64,000 bases of DNA, from the NCBI RefSeq assembly GCF_024679245.1, contig NC_090174.1, positions 45,838,688 through 45,902,687 of the forward strand. Direction: 5' to 3'. Shown here piece after piece: positions 62,213 through 64,000 of the stretch. The DNA is from Pseudorasbora parva (lineage: Eukaryota; Chordata; Actinopteri; Cypriniformes; Gobionidae). The translations under genes and the position numbers were made by a program. Under the pieces are notes generated by a model. That model did no database searches and was not told the origin of the DNA. It saw only the letters and a list, made by a program, of their open reading frames with translations. Each line of letters opens with the position of its first letter. Position 1 is the first letter of the stretch.

Positions 62213-64000
<1,788 letters not shown>

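Overview
The window is vertebrate nuclear DNA from a teleost, most likely a cyprinid. Seven protein genes with phase-consistent GT-AG (twice GC-AG) splicing can be assembled. The introns and spacers are AT-rich and full of CA/GA/AT microsatellites, Tc1-type transposons and short inverted-repeat DNA elements of a kind I associate with zebrafish, carp and goldfish. No prokaryotic, organellar or viral gene and no tRNA or rRNA was recognised. All intron borders were read by eye from splice consensus, reading phase and protein similarity recalled from memory. No alignment was run.

Layout. 1-1998 (-): 5' part of a ZNF185/sciellin-family gene, whose fourth exon is a coding minisatellite running off the left edge. 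5652-6743 (-): angiotensin II type 2 receptor (agtr2), coding in one exon. 7.4-17.8 kb: gene-free, with AG/GGAA purine tracts and small DNA elements. 17782-32002 (-): complete two-pore channel 1 (tpcn1), 27 coding exons, 854 aa in the preferred model. 33037-36106 (+): iqcd/drc10 (dynein regulatory complex), 4 coding exons, 411 aa. 37553-41361 (-): cfap73 (CCDC42 family), 7 exons, 309 aa. 41.4-49.8 kb: gene-free spacer with DNA elements, a dead Tc1 copy and some unique sequence that may be regulatory. 49823-59128 (-): tbx5, probably tbx5b, 8 exons, 427 aa, with a shortened C-terminus and a 4.7-kb tandem pair of repeats in its last intron. 62213-63553 (-): last three exons of a PRPS1/2 gene, whose 5' part lies beyond the right edge.

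Together: tpcn1, iqcd and cfap73 are neighbours, and tbx5 is nearby, on human 12q24. znf185, agtr2 and prps1 are human X-linked. The window therefore looks like a junction of two ancestral blocks. iqcd and cfap73 both act in motile cilia, and each has an RFX-type X-box close to its 5' end. The most unusual items are the abutting 2441-bp repeats with Helentron-like termini in tbx5b, the dinucleotide repeats placed directly at several splice sites, the two GC-AG introns, and the 22/24-residue coding repeat in the znf185-like gene.
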